A stretch of DNA of 64,000 nucleotides from Neobacillus novalis NBRC 102450 (GTDB lineage: Bacteria; Bacillota; Bacilli; Bacillales; Cytobacillaceae): positions 1-64,000 of the forward strand of contig NZ_BCVP01000005.1 in NCBI RefSeq assembly GCF_001591805.1, given 5' to 3'. Below are positions 27,623 to 36,396 of this stretch, piece by piece. Each line of letters starts with the position of its first letter. The first letter of the stretch is position 1. Under the pieces are notes generated by a model that saw nothing but the letters and a program-made list of their open reading frames with translations, made no database searches and had not been told where the DNA came from. A program made the position numbers and the translations under genes.

Positions 27623-28054
27623 CTCTTTATATTAGAACTATATTAACATAAATAACTAAATCCTTTATAAAAAATATAATCACTCCGTTCAGTGGGAGTG
27701 ATTTATTTAAATTACAATATATCATTTAGCGAGAATTGTTTATTTGTAAGTCCCAGTTGTTGAGCAAGAGTTATTCCTCCGTTCTAAAAATTCACATATG
27801 AATTCACACTATTAATCACAACGAATTCACATACCCTACAATAATTATTTCCATACCTGCGATTTATTCTGCGATTTGGGGTATGAATTAGTTGAAGAAT
27901 TACCTACGAACATTGATATGACAACAAAAAAACACATTAGAATTCATATGCGAATTCCAATGTGTTTTAGGCTGTGTTTTGACTGTTTGCACCTCTGAAG
28001 TAAACCCGTTAGTAATTAGCACGGTGTTTTTTGTGTATTTATTATTATTTCTTA
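27623..28054. other. non-coding stretch with short repeats
   Basis: Contains AATTCACA repeated at about 27788-27830, TGCGATTT twice near 27868-27886, and the inverted pair ACACATTAGAATTC/GAATTCCAATGTGT at 27929-27965. No gene seen. Confidence 0.4.
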
Positions 28055-28125
28055 TTTCACTAAAGCTACCCGTTAGCCATCCATGAAGCGCAAAAATCAG
28101 CGCTTCACCACAGAGAATGAAAATT
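28055..28125 (+). repeat. cassette-boundary site, GCCATCC subtype
   Basis: CTACCCGTTAGCCATCCATG then a hairpin GAAGCGC...GCGCTTC and ACCACAGAG. The same subtype occurs at 41130 and 55785. Confidence 0.7.
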
Positions 28126-28155
28126 GGTTTCTAGGTCGATAATGTTTTAATGGCT

Positions 28156-28280
28156 GGCGAAGAAGGTCGTTGAACTATGGTGCCTTTGAGCCCATCCGTT
28201 AGTCTGACTCCGACGACCACGGTGTACCACCGACTGTCGCGCCCTTTATGGGTAGCACTCATGGGAGATTAATCCTTTTT
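28156..28280. repeat. 125-nt block identical to 49927-50051
   Basis: Identical base for base to the second copy, from GGCGAAGAAGGTCG to TTAATCCTTTTT, while the flanks of the two copies differ clearly. It contains CCATCCGTTAGTCTGAC and a short hairpin GGTGTACCACC. It could be a structured RNA, a recombination site or a recently copied fragment. Confidence 0.6.
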
Positions 28281-28466
28281 TGGTCGTCGCGCTAGCCTCT
28301 ACTTTATTTGCTATAATTGGAGGTTTTTTTTTAACGATTTACCAAACTCAATCAGATCACTCATAAGGCTCAGCCTTTTTTTAAAAAAGTAATTTTCTGG
28401 GTCTATTTCTGTATGCTCTTTTTTAGTTTTTAGACTATTTTAATTTTCATGGGAGTTGAATAAGAA
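28281..28466 (+). repeat. decayed long cassette repeat, right part
   Basis: AGGCTCAGCCTTTTTTT, a TTTCTGGGTCTA string, and TTTTCATGGGAGTTGAATAA at the end are shared in order with 50150-50225 and, more weakly, 55890-55985. Probably the remains of the same ancestral unit. Confidence 0.55.
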
Positions 28467-28474
28467 CTTTATTT

Positions 28475-28888
28475 TTATAATGTTCTTTTTAAGATAAATC
28501 GTGGTGGTGCCCCATATACTTGTTCCGCTTGAAAATACGCTAATTTACCGTGTGTACAAGAAATAAATGAAGGCATTCCATACCATATCAATTCTTCTAT
28601 GGCAGTTGTAAGAGGAAACTCTTTACCATCTAATGAATGCCAAGATATTACATAACAATTTTTACTTGCACCGTGTACCTTCAATAAATTTACTATTTCT
28701 TCTGGGTCAGAATTAGGTTTGGGGATTTCAATCATAAATTCATTACGAAGAGTATCTAAATAATTGTGATTCAGTCTTTCAATTGCATCCTGCCGTTTTT
28801 TTGACGAAGATAATTCAAACAACACTCTCTGCTGAATCCTTTTATTAAAGAATGACTTAACGATAATTTCTTCAATTTCTTTATTCAT
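28475..28888 (-). CDS. hypothetical protein, 137 aa
   Basis: Soluble, no recognised domain. The N-terminal half is helical (EEIIVKSFFNKRIQQRVLFEL); the middle NCYVISWHSLDGKEFPLTTA and a C-terminal GAPPRFILKRTL suggest a small alpha/beta fold. ATG at 28888 follows GGGAGGGG with a five-base spacer; the longer reading from 28903 starts inside that site. It sits at the array side of a repeat, like the immunity-type units. Confidence 0.65.
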   Translation of the reverse strand: MNKEIEEIIVKSFFNKRIQQRVLFELSSSKKRQDAIERLNHNYLDTLRNEFMIEIPKPNSDPEEIVNLLKVHGASKNCYVISWHSLDGKEFPLTTAIEELIWYGMPSFISCTHGKLAYFQAEQVYGAPPRFILKRTL

Positions 28889-28903
28889 CCCAACCCCTCC
28901 CAT

Positions 28904-29060
28904 AAACTAATGTTACCTTAAAACACCATATGTGACGAGTGATTCTTATTAAACTAAACTCCCTCTATATAGAAAGGAAAATCTCTCGATTTCTCTTGTT
29001 TTCTCCAAATTACGTAGTAGTCTGTTTTAAGATTCATTTGTAGCTTGGAATAAAGGTGTA
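28904..29060. other. intergenic stretch with a partial site
   Basis: TTATTAAACTAAACTCCCTC at 28947-28966 matches the left arm of the cassette sites; the rest is lost. Possibly cut by the IS110 insertion nearby. Confidence 0.4.
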
Positions 29061-29099
29061 TTCAAGGATAATTTTGGGGACAAACTGAAAAAACGACTT

Positions 29100-29345
29100 A
29101 TAGCTATCAAACCACCCTTATCCAAAAGATGGATAACTAGTTAAAGTATGGTCGCACTGGTGGATCTCCACATTTCTCATGGAGGTTAACCCTCCCATAT
29201 CTCACAGAGTCTTTGCTCCAAAATTCCTTCGTCCAACCTTTCCATGAGGTGGATGTCAGTCATGCTGCCCGACAGGGTCCTTGCCCGTATTTTAGTTGAT
29301 TTACTGACTAATCCGTGCTTCAAATGTGTAAAACAATTAACCTAG
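29100..29345 (-). ncRNA. candidate bridge RNA region of the IS110 element
   Basis: Non-coding, GC-richer than its surroundings, with several short inverted repeats (for example CATGGAGG/CCTCCCAT-like bases near 29198-29218 and ACAGGG/GCCCGT near 29270). Placement 3' of the transposase gene fits the IS1111 subgroup, where the guide RNA is downstream. The exact ends are not determined. Confidence 0.35.
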
Positions 29346-29369
29346 TAATTAATATCAATCAAAAGAAAT

Positions 29370-30659
29370 TTAAGCTGCTATCTGTAATGATGCTGCCATA
29401 TGAGGAATGTCCCTTAACATACGTTCCTCACTAAAGTCACACTGCTTTTTACCGATGGTAAACAAAATACGTATGAGCTTATTACATATTGCAATTAGCG
29501 ATTGCATCTTCTTCAAAGGATTATCTGGGCGTTTTGTAAAATACTCATGTAATGCTTTAAAAGCAGTATTTTTAGCGACCAAAGGCATTGCAACTCGAAA
29601 GAGGAGAGCTCTTAATGTCTTCCTACCTCTCTTGGTAATTTTGGTTTGTCCTTTATGCTTTCCAGATGTATTTTCCTTAAGACTAAGCCCAGCTAGTTTG
29701 ATAATCTGTCTTGGGTGAGAATAGTAACTTAGGTCTCCTACCTCTGAAAAAAAGCCTGCAATCGTGTCTTTCCCTATTCCCTTAATAGCCAACATTTGTT
29801 CAACACCTGGAATTTGTTCAAGAAGTTTATCTATGTTAGATTCCAGTTCTTCGAACTTTTCATTTATTAGTTCATATTTGTCTATTAAAGTGCGAAGCTC
29901 TAACTTAGCCATATCAGAACCTTCCCGAATGCCAATTGAAGCAACTGCAACCTTCTTTAGTTCTTTTATTTTACTGAGTCCCACTGCACGTTTAACAGCT
30001 TTTCGAAGATGTACTAGTATCTCTTGTTCAGAGAGAGCTACTAACTCATGTGGCAATAAATTTAGTTTTAATAATTGTATAGCAGATTTACCTTCCCAAT
30101 CTTTAAAGACGGTAAGGAACTCTGGAAAATAGCGGTCTATCCAATTATGGACTTGCCCTTGAACTGCTTGAAGATCAACAGATAGGAGATCACGTATTTT
30201 TCTAGCCACACGAAGTTCTGCAAATACTCCTTGTGGAATATTAGGTTCAGCATATCTCCCGTCTTTGACCAATTGTGCGATAACTCTTGCATCCTTTACA
30301 TCATTTTTAGTTGGAGAATTATCATCTAACTCTTTACTTTTCTTTACATGCATAGGATTTACAACTACAAACTTGATATTTTTCCCCTTAAGGAAGTGAG
30401 CTAAATTAAGCCAATAGTGACCTGTCGGCTCCATTCCTACGATCACCTTTTCCATATTGTTTTGATCCATTAACTTTTTTATCCACTCTATGAAACAGTT
30501 AAAGCTAGAATCTGTATTTTCAAAGTATAAAGGTGCTGAAAATTCTAAACCTCTAAAGTCTTGGGCTCTTGCCACATGCTTGTATTTAGCAATATCAACA
30601 CCTATAATTAATGTTTGAGAAGTAATTTTAGCAATCTTTTCATTTTGGTTATAATTCAT
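29370..30659 (-). CDS. IS110-family transposase (DEDD)
   Basis: 429 residues. N-terminal RuvC-like domain with IIGVDIAKYKHVA (first Asp), VGMEPTGHYW (Glu) and NDVKDARVIAQL (two Asp), and a C-terminal Tnp20 domain with IKGIGKDTIAGFFSEVGD and AGLSLKENTSGKHKG, where the serine nucleophile lies. Recombinases of this family insert DNA guided by a bridge RNA. The reading frame is intact, so the element may be active. It lies within the cassette-like array. Confidence 0.92.
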   Translation of the reverse strand: MNYNQNEKIAKITSQTLIIGVDIAKYKHVARAQDFRGLEFSAPLYFENTDSSFNCFIEWIKKLMDQNNMEKVIVGMEPTGHYWLNLAHFLKGKNIKFVVVNPMHVKKSKELDDNSPTKNDVKDARVIAQLVKDGRYAEPNIPQGVFAELRVARKIRDLLSVDLQAVQGQVHNWIDRYFPEFLTVFKDWEGKSAIQLLKLNLLPHELVALSEQEILVHLRKAVKRAVGLSKIKELKKVAVASIGIREGSDMAKLELRTLIDKYELINEKFEELESNIDKLLEQIPGVEQMLAIKGIGKDTIAGFFSEVGDLSYYSHPRQIIKLAGLSLKENTSGKHKGQTKITKRGRKTLRALLFRVAMPLVAKNTAFKALHEYFTKRPDNPLKKMQSLIAICNKLIRILFTIGKKQCDFSEERMLRDIPHMAASLQIAA

Positions 30660-30769
30660 TTGAATAGCCTCCTGGTATATGTGTTTGTTGTCCTTTTTGC
30701 CGCCAAGCTTTGGACACTTATATCATACCAAGGGGCTTTTTTATGTTCAAACCTCATATTTCTTCATTA

Positions 30770-30816
30770 CAGGAATGCTGCCCGTTACTTGAAGAAGAAA
30801 AAAAGCGATGTTGAAA
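30770..30816 (+). repeat. left half of a split cassette-boundary site
   Basis: ATGCTGCCCGTTACTTGAAG then AAGAAAAAAAGCGA. The matching right half starts with AAGCGACC at about 33152, beyond the two permease genes. Confidence 0.7.
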
Positions 30817-30896
30817 GACAACAAAGTCGGGTACTGGACAACAAAGTCAGGTACTCGACAACAAAGTTGGGTACTGAACAAGAAAGTCGGGTACTG
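30817..30896 (+). repeat. four tandem 20-bp iterons (left)
   Basis: GACAACAAAGTCGGGTACTG repeated four times with one to three changes. Inverted copies lie at 33019-33144, on the other side of the permease pair. Confidence 0.85.
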
Positions 30897-31063
30897 ACAT
30901 TTATAATTGTTGTTCGGCATAACTCATTATGTAGTAAAATGTTTTTAAATTTTTGACCTGTTCCTATTTTGGCTCAGGTCTTTATTGTGGAAATAAAAAA
31001 GGGCAGCTAGATCTTCATAGCTGCAAATTTTTAAAAATAATTTATCTTTCTTTTAAAAATAAT

Positions 31064-31969
31064 TTATCTATCATATATTTTTTCTAATTGCATAATCATA
31101 ATATTTAATAACAGAATTAAACCTATCACGGCAAGTGCAGGATATATTAGAAGCCAAGGGAAATGAACCATATCAAGTATGCTTTGACCAATCATCCCGC
31201 CCCATTCACTTGAATTGGATAGATACTTGTTATCTTCTCCAATTATTCCACCTTTTACTTTTCCTCCAATGAATATTTGGAACACACCTAGATGAATTAA
31301 TAAGATGATAGTAGCAATTGTTTGTTGTATAAATACAATAAACAACCGCCTTTTGAAAACAGGGAAAATTTGTTTTCTTACTAAATGAAATTTATTTGCT
31401 CCAAGTAATCTTGACGCGACAACATAGTCTTTATTTAATAATTGTTCATATTCCTTTATCAATAGAAAAAGCAAAGGAGGAAATCCAATTAAAGAAACGA
31501 TGATGATCTGATAAAAAATCAGAAAGTATTCTCCATGTGCGTTAATGATAATTTCTTCTTCTTTTGCTAAAAGGATAAATAGAATGAAAGCAGGAACATA
31601 AAGAAATGGCGTTAAAAATGTTTCAATATAAGGCTTTATCTTCTTTAAATAAAACAATATAGCGAAACTGCAAACAATTCCTATCATCAATCTTAAAAGG
31701 GTGACGATGGCTGATATGAAAAATGTGTATTTAAAGCCATTTATCAATTTGAATAGGAAGTCATTTCCGTTTTTATCCGTTCCCAATGGATGTTCAATAG
31801 ATGATGGAAATGGAGGTCTTAAAACCTTACCTTCCGAAGTATAGATAAGTCTTTCAGGTTCAACTGAATTCTTCATTCCAAATTCAACTATAAAACTAGC
31901 TGATAGAAAGAGTAAGAAAACACTGAAAATAATAAATAAAATAATTTTGGACCAATTAACCTTATTCAT
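31064..31969 (-). CDS. ABC transporter permease, DppC/OppC-like
   Basis: 301 residues with about six membrane segments. HPLGTDKNGNDFLFKLINGFKYT matches the DppC-type N-terminal loop (PLGTD...), and the EAA-like loop reads VASRLLGANKFHLVRKQIFP near 185. It would form the channel of a peptide or related importer, but no ATPase or binding protein is coded nearby. It overlaps the partner permease by eight bases. Confidence 0.8.
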   Translation of the reverse strand: MNKVNWSKIILFIIFSVFLLFLSASFIVEFGMKNSVEPERLIYTSEGKVLRPPFPSSIEHPLGTDKNGNDFLFKLINGFKYTFFISAIVTLLRLMIGIVCSFAILFYLKKIKPYIETFLTPFLYVPAFILFILLAKEEEIIINAHGEYFLIFYQIIIVSLIGFPPLLFLLIKEYEQLLNKDYVVASRLLGANKFHLVRKQIFPVFKRRLFIVFIQQTIATIILLIHLGVFQIFIGGKVKGGIIGEDNKYLSNSSEWGGMIGQSILDMVHFPWLLIYPALAVIGLILLLNIMIMQLEKIYDR

Positions 31970-32864
31970 TTAATACTCTCCTTTCATAAATTCTGAAAAA
32001 AGCAGCCCGCATTAAACCAAAAGGTATTAATATCAAAATGATTGCAACAGAAGATAAACTGCTGTCATTAACTCTATACAAGAGTGATGTAAAACCTTGC
32101 ATTTGAAACAGGTATTCAATAACAAATAAGGATGATAACATATACCAGTAAATCAAGCCGATATGACTAAATATCGATTTTATTACGTTCCGAACAACAT
32201 GTTTAATGAATACAGTGGATCGCGATAAACCTTTAGCAATAGCAAATTCTACATACTGTTCTTCTATTTCTTCTTCAAAAATCTTAATCATGATTTTGAC
32301 GACCATTACGATTGGAACGAAACTTAAGCATATGATTGGAAGAAGATAAACGTTATCTCTAAGTCCATACAATTGGAGGACTTTAAATCCTGTTGCCTGA
32401 TAGAGACGGATAACAAGTAATTGACTTGCTAGAATAATAATTATATCGGGTATGGAATCCATTATAAGTAATATTCCTTCGAACAACCGCTTAAAACGTT
32501 TAGAAAAGAAATGGAACACATACGAAATAAGGAAGGATACAAGAATAGTTATAATTATGGCATAAAATAAAATGCTCATTGTGTAAATATATTTATCAAT
32601 AATATAAGGAAACACGTCGTATTCTTTACCCATGTAAAAAAATTTAGAATCGTATATGGAAAATAATCGGATGAATGTGATAAAAATTTCTTTTAAAAAA
32701 TTTATTGGATAAAACCCAAAACTATGAGAAAAACCAGCACTGTCCCTCAAATAAACTAATGAGCGTAAGGAAGTAATGCTACTCACACTTATTAACAATA
32801 GTATAATTTTAATCGAAACCTTTAAAATATTTATATATAAACTCTTTGCTAAACCTTTCTTCAT
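31962..32864 (-). CDS. ABC transporter permease, DppB/OppB-like
   Basis: 300 residues, six membrane segments. The EAA-like loop is YVEFAIAKGLSRSTVFIKHVV near 205-225. First gene of a two-gene operon with the DppC-like permease. The missing ATPase and substrate-binding subunits must come from elsewhere or are absent, which makes a normal transport role doubtful. Confidence 0.8.
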   Translation of the reverse strand: MKKGLAKSLYINILKVSIKIILLLISVSSITSLRSLVYLRDSAGFSHSFGFYPINFLKEIFITFIRLFSIYDSKFFYMGKEYDVFPYIIDKYIYTMSILFYAIIITILVSFLISYVFHFFSKRFKRLFEGILLIMDSIPDIIIILASQLLVIRLYQATGFKVLQLYGLRDNVYLLPIICLSFVPIVMVVKIMIKIFEEEIEEQYVEFAIAKGLSRSTVFIKHVVRNVIKSIFSHIGLIYWYMLSSLFVIEYLFQMQGFTSLLYRVNDSSLSSVAIILILIPFGLMRAAFFRIYERRVLNE

Positions 32865-33018
32865 TTCAACCTCACTTTCGGAATAGTGTTTCCTGATATC
32901 AATTTAAAAAAAGAATTCTATTGCCTTAATTAAAAGTATAACAATTACTTCGCAATAATTGTTAAATAATTCCGAACTCCTAGTTAAAAGAAGCGGCAAT
33001 TTATTTTATTATCTGTGA

Positions 33019-33144
33019 CAGTCGAGTACCCGACTTTGTTGTTACGCATGAAAAAAGTCGGTACCCGACATTCTTTTTTATAAAGTGTAAAATCGGACGT
33101 ATTAATGCGGGTTTCAGCGTTTCATAGTACCCGACTTTGTTGTC
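33019..33144 (-). repeat. inverted 20-bp iterons (right)
   Basis: AGTACCCGACTTTGTTGT-type units at about 33025-33043 and 33126-33144 and a diverged GGTACCCGACATTC at 33060-33073, in opposite orientation to the left iterons. Confidence 0.8.
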
Positions 33145-33205
33145 ATTAAACAAGCGACCTTCGTTATTGAAGTATCGCACCCGTTACTTTAAGTACATTT
33201 CTTCA
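33145..33205 (+). repeat. right half of a split cassette-boundary site
   Basis: AAGCGACCTTCGTTATTGAA then GTATCGCACCCGTTACTTTA and AGTACATTTCTTCACAATC. Confidence 0.8.
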
Positions 33206-33227
33206 CAATCTTACTTGTTAAAAATTT

Positions 33228-34049
33228 TTACTCCCATTTTCTTTCTTTTCGATAAAGCTTCCTTTCGGATAACGATAAAACCTTAGCAGTCGAAGGACGT
33301 TTAATAGTTGGTAACAGAATTTGGTCAAAATAATCCTCTTCAGCAAATACGTTCCAAGGTGTAACTCCGTAAAAGGCGTTTGCTAAATCTTCAAGGATAC
33401 CACTTGAAAAACTAATGGCACCAATACAATCGGTACCGTTGAATTTTTTAGGGACGTCCTCCTTTTGATTGCTTACATTCATATTACCAATCACCTTCCA
33501 ACGGTGACTATCTAATGAATTTGGTGTTAATGATAGTATCGAAATAAAGGGATTACTCATAATTTCTTCTAAAGTAGGGATTTCGGTTTTATTAATATCA
33601 AATAAGCCACAAACAGGGTGTGTATAGCTTTTCCAAACTATCTGTCCAAAGGCATATGTACCATTCTCAAGAGGGATTTGGCATATATCTCCCACTTTCC
33701 ATTTTTGCTTCTTGGGTCTTTTATGTGAGAGTAATTGATTTTTGGCAATGCCTATTTCTTGTTCGGCTAAGCTCACCTTAGCAATTTCATTTATAACCAA
33801 GGCTATCTCTAGAATCAATTCAGCATTGGTCGTTCGAATAATAACCGCACTTGATTCGTAATCAAAACCAATACGCTTATATATATTTGGTTCAACCTTT
33901 TCTCTAATGGCTTTGCGTAGAAGTTTTAATGCTTCATTATTCGTTTCCAAATTAAACAGTTCTGCTAAATCATCATCAATAAAGAAATACGAAGTTGAGG
34001 CATCGGGTAGTAGGATTTCTATTTTTCCTAATTTGCAAGTCAATTCCAT
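33228..34049 (-). CDS. Imm26-domain protein (probable immunity protein)
   Basis: 273 residues. From about residue 115 it reads KWKVGDICQIPLENGTYAFGQIV and then PVCGLFDI, the signature of the Imm26 family of polymorphic-toxin immunity proteins. The N-terminal 110 residues are a separate charged helical domain of unknown family. No cognate toxin is near, so this is an orphan. The repeat lies at its 3' side. Confidence 0.7.
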   Translation of the reverse strand: MELTCKLGKIEILLPDASTSYFFIDDDLAELFNLETNNEALKLLRKAIREKVEPNIYKRIGFDYESSAVIIRTTNAELILEIALVINEIAKVSLAEQEIGIAKNQLLSHKRPKKQKWKVGDICQIPLENGTYAFGQIVWKSYTHPVCGLFDINKTEIPTLEEIMSNPFISILSLTPNSLDSHRWKVIGNMNVSNQKEDVPKKFNGTDCIGAISFSSGILEDLANAFYGVTPWNVFAEEDYFDQILLPTIKRPSTAKVLSLSERKLYRKERKWE

Positions 34050-34114
34050 AATGTATCCTTTAACTCCTTTAAAGGTCTTTTAATTATTGAGTTATTCTCT
34101 ATTCCTTATTGTAA

Positions 34115-34199
34115 ATCCTTCTTCAGCTAACCTGCCCGTTACTTGAATAAGAAAAAAGCAATCCTTTTTTGAAGAATCGCACCCGTTACTTGAAGTAAT
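34115..34199 (+). repeat. cassette-boundary site
   Basis: CTAACCTGCCCGTTACTTGA then ATAAGAAAAAAGCAATCC, loop, GAAGAATCGCACCCGTTACT and TGAAGTA. It abuts the stop codon of the gene ending at 34200. Confidence 0.85.
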
Positions 34200-34619
34200 T
34201 CAACTGTGCATAGATAAAAATTCTTTAATAATTGAAGTCAAATCCTTATTAACATTGGGTAAATTAAGGACATTTTTTAATACATTTAAATAATATTTCT
34301 TTTGCACTCCTTCGCACCCATTTACTACTCTATTTAGCATCCAAACTGTGTGAGAAGTTGGAAACCTTTCTATTGATTGAACTAACTTTTCTTCATAACC
34401 ATTTCCATAAAATTGTTCAACAAAGTGTACTAGTGGACCTGGTAATCCAAAATCAATATCTGGATTTTGTTCTATCAGCTTAAGAATAGGTTCAACAACA
34501 TCAAAAGCATTTTCATAACTTTCGATTTCTTCAGTAACATCATAAGCAATATCAATAAAGTCTTCACTACGAACAGAATTATTTAGAATTTCTAATTGGT
34601 TATTTAATCTGCTATCCAT
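34200..34619 (-). CDS. immunity-like hypothetical protein, 139 aa
   Basis: An all-helical acidic protein. FGLPGPLVHFVEQFYGNGYEEK and the following FPTSHTVWMLNRVVNG resemble a family often seen among polymorphic-toxin immunity genes, but I cannot name it. ATG 34619 follows GAGGTG with a seven-base spacer; the longer open reading runs into the group II intron and is wrong. The intron ends about 60 bases upstream of the start. Confidence 0.65.
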   Translation of the reverse strand: MDSRLNNQLEILNNSVRSEDFIDIAYDVTEEIESYENAFDVVEPILKLIEQNPDIDFGLPGPLVHFVEQFYGNGYEEKLVQSIERFPTSHTVWMLNRVVNGCEGVQKKYYLNVLKNVLNLPNVNKDLTSIIKEFLSMHS

Positions 34620-34680
34620 ATAATCACCTCTATAAATATGAATTATATCTCCAATTCTACCATCTTTCTTCTTCATACAG

Positions 34681-35593
34681 ATAGGTAGGGCTTTGAAGTT
34701 ATCGCCACCTTTCCCCCTGTTCACACCGTACGTGCGACTTTCACCGCATACGGCGTTCCAACTAATCCAATTCGATTTAATCATCGACACTTTAGAAATC
34801 GTAGCCCCTTCCGTGTCTCAATTCCTCCGTTTTAATAAGTCGGTGCCTCCCGTAGGAGGTGAACCTCTATTAGTCTCACAAGAACCTTATTAACCGATAA
34901 AGATTTGCCTTACATGATTAAATGATTCTTCATTAGTCTAGTGGCTATCCCTCCAGGCTGATTAGACCTTTCATTGGTATTGTGCCACCACTTTCACTGA
35001 CATAAAGACAAGTTATACAATAACTAATGTCATTATTGCTTTCCTTGCCAACGCTTCTTCGGGAGTAAGCCCTCCACGTTATCAGCTTACAACGTTGAAT
35101 TATATCTATTATAGAATGAACTAAGGTGCTTCCTGTAAGCCTGTTAGCATTCATACGCCTGTAACGTATCATGGATTTTCATATTAGTTATTTTTACTCA
35201 CCCACATCTAACCTCACAATTTGGTGATATACACATTTCTATGTATCGCAGGTATAGACCCGTACATTCAGAAGTTCGTCAGCTTAACCTTTTCTTTTAG
35301 GTTTATTTTGCATTCTCACCATATTCATTCAACTCAAGCATCATGATTTACACCACCCCATCGGGTAGGCTTTCGTCAGCTTAACCTGTTACGGTAAATT
35401 CTCACGCCTTTTTGCCGAGCTTATAACACTATCATTCTTACTAAATCCAGTGCAATTCGACTAAGAGAGAACCCTTCAGGACGTTACCCCATCATTTGAT
35501 TCTTCGATATAATCCTTCAGTTCCGACAGGAACTGTCTAGCCTTTACCTGAGTATTGTGACCAATCTCAATTTAAGCTAGAAACATTTCGCAC
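34681..35593 (-). mobile_element. group II intron, ORF-less
   Basis: The minus strand starts GTGCGAAATG and ends CCCTACCTAT. Domain V reads GAACGCCGTATGCGGTGAAA then GTCGCACGTACGGTGTGAAC, followed by a domain VI-like stem. At about 913 bases it has no reverse transcriptase, so it needs help in trans or is dead. The 5' junction lies at the edge of a cassette site (CAGGTTAGTG before GTGCG). Confidence 0.8.
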
Positions 35594-35690
35594 CACTAAC
35601 CTGCACCGTTACTTGAAGAAGAAAAAAAGCGACCTTCGTTATTGAAGTATCGCTACCCGTTACTTTAAGAAGGTTTACTCCGCAACCGTA
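35594..35690 (+). repeat. cassette-boundary site next to the group II intron
   Basis: CACTAACCTGCACCGTTACT then TGAAGAAG, hairpin GCGACCTTCG/GAAGTATCGC, and CTACCCGTTACTTTAAGAAG. Confidence 0.85.
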
Positions 35691-35703
35691 CCCTTTAGCA
35701 GTA

Positions 35704-36021
35704 TTAAATTATTGCATAAAACACTAATAATAATCCTGGGATAATCATAATTAAAGACAAATTCCTACCCAATTTGGCTCCAAGGTTGCTTTTGTACTTA
35801 TGACCCAGTATTAATGCGGGTATAAAGAAGATAAGTGAATAAATTATCGTATAATGTGTTCCCATTTCGCCGTTTGACCAAGGGTTTAACCCTAGGAACC
35901 TTAATATGGTATCTCCAAGAGCCTCGGTATTTTTCCATGAAAAAGAAAACAGTATCCCAAACATAAGTAGCAATAATGAAATCGAGCCCATCCCAATTTT
36001 CTTATTTTGACTATCTTTCAA
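35704..36021 (-). CDS. small membrane protein, 105 aa
   Basis: Three hydrophobic segments (about 14-31, 53-70 and 85-104 from the chosen start). TTG at 36021 follows GGGGGG with a six-base spacer; ATG at 36075 is open but has no ribosome site. No family recognised. Bounded by cassette sites on both sides. Confidence 0.65.
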   Translation of the reverse strand: MKDSQNKKIGMGSISLLLLMFGILFSFSWKNTEALGDTILRFLGLNPWSNGEMGTHYTIIYSLIFFIPALILGHKYKSNLGAKLGRNLSLIMIIPGLLLVFYAII

Positions 36022-36126
36022 GTTCAGCCCCCCATTTAAACTCTTATTCTCCAAGTTGGTCCGTTTGTTGAACAAAAGTTATGCAATTCTTTACCCGTAT
36101 TTTACCATAAATATAATTAATTCCTT

Positions 36127-36175
36127 CTTGCACTAACCTGCCCCGATAGTTTAAGTACAATATTTCACAAATCTT
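36127..36175 (+). repeat. cassette-boundary site, compact form
   Basis: TTGCACTAACCTGCCCCGAT then AGTTTAAGTACAATATTTCACAAATC, without central hairpin. Confidence 0.75.
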
Positions 36176-36185
36176 TCATACGAAA

Positions 36186-36258
36186 AAAGAAAGAAGGCGA
36201 CCTCCTTATTGAAGTATCGCACCCGTTAGTTTAAGTGCAAACTTTCACAAACTTACGT
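36186..36258 (+). repeat. cassette-boundary site, right half
   Basis: AAAGAAAGAAGGCGACCTCC then TTATTGAAGTATCGCACCCG and TTAGTTTAAGTGCAAACTTTCACAA. Confidence 0.75.
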
Positions 36259-36396
36259 GATACAACGAAAAAATAAAATTCATTGATTATTAAATAAAAT
36301 AACAATTTACATTTTTTTACACATATACTAAAATATAATTAAGCAAAAAATTTTTTAGTAAAAAATAATTTATTATAGGGAAAGGAGAATTTTAAA

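Larger units (their letters stand above)
26971..28018. mobile_element. unit bounded by inverted repeats around a DUF7674-like gene
   Basis: Left end: TAATTAGGTAACGGGTTTAC then TTGTGGGGTGCAAAA (26971-27004). Right end on the other strand: TAATTACTAACGGGTTTACT then TCAGAGGTGCAAA (27986-28018). The arms share AACGGGTTTACTT and GGTGCAAA. Inside are repeated AATTCACA and CGCAATT strings. It looks like two cassette-type sites in opposite orientation. Confidence 0.5.
29061..30745 (-). mobile_element. IS110-family insertion sequence (ends approximate)
   Basis: A complete transposase gene with about 300 structured non-coding bases on its 3' side and about 85 on its 5' side. This family has no typical terminal inverted repeats, so the limits are estimates. 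Confidence 0.6.
30816..33148. mobile_element. iteron-flanked permease unit inserted in a cassette site
   Basis: Inverted 20-bp iterons bound two ABC permease genes, and the two halves of one cassette site lie outside, with AAGCGA on both junctions. It looks like a transposable or recombining unit of about 2.3 kb without a transposase gene. This is inference from the layout. Confidence 0.5.

Noticed and set aside
30817..30896. Four 20-bp repeats considered as a CRISPR array
   Set aside because: Units abut directly with no spacers and no cas genes are near; they are tandem iterons.
34945..35172. Reading frame within the group II intron
   Set aside because: No reverse-transcriptase motifs; the bases are part of the intron's structured RNA.
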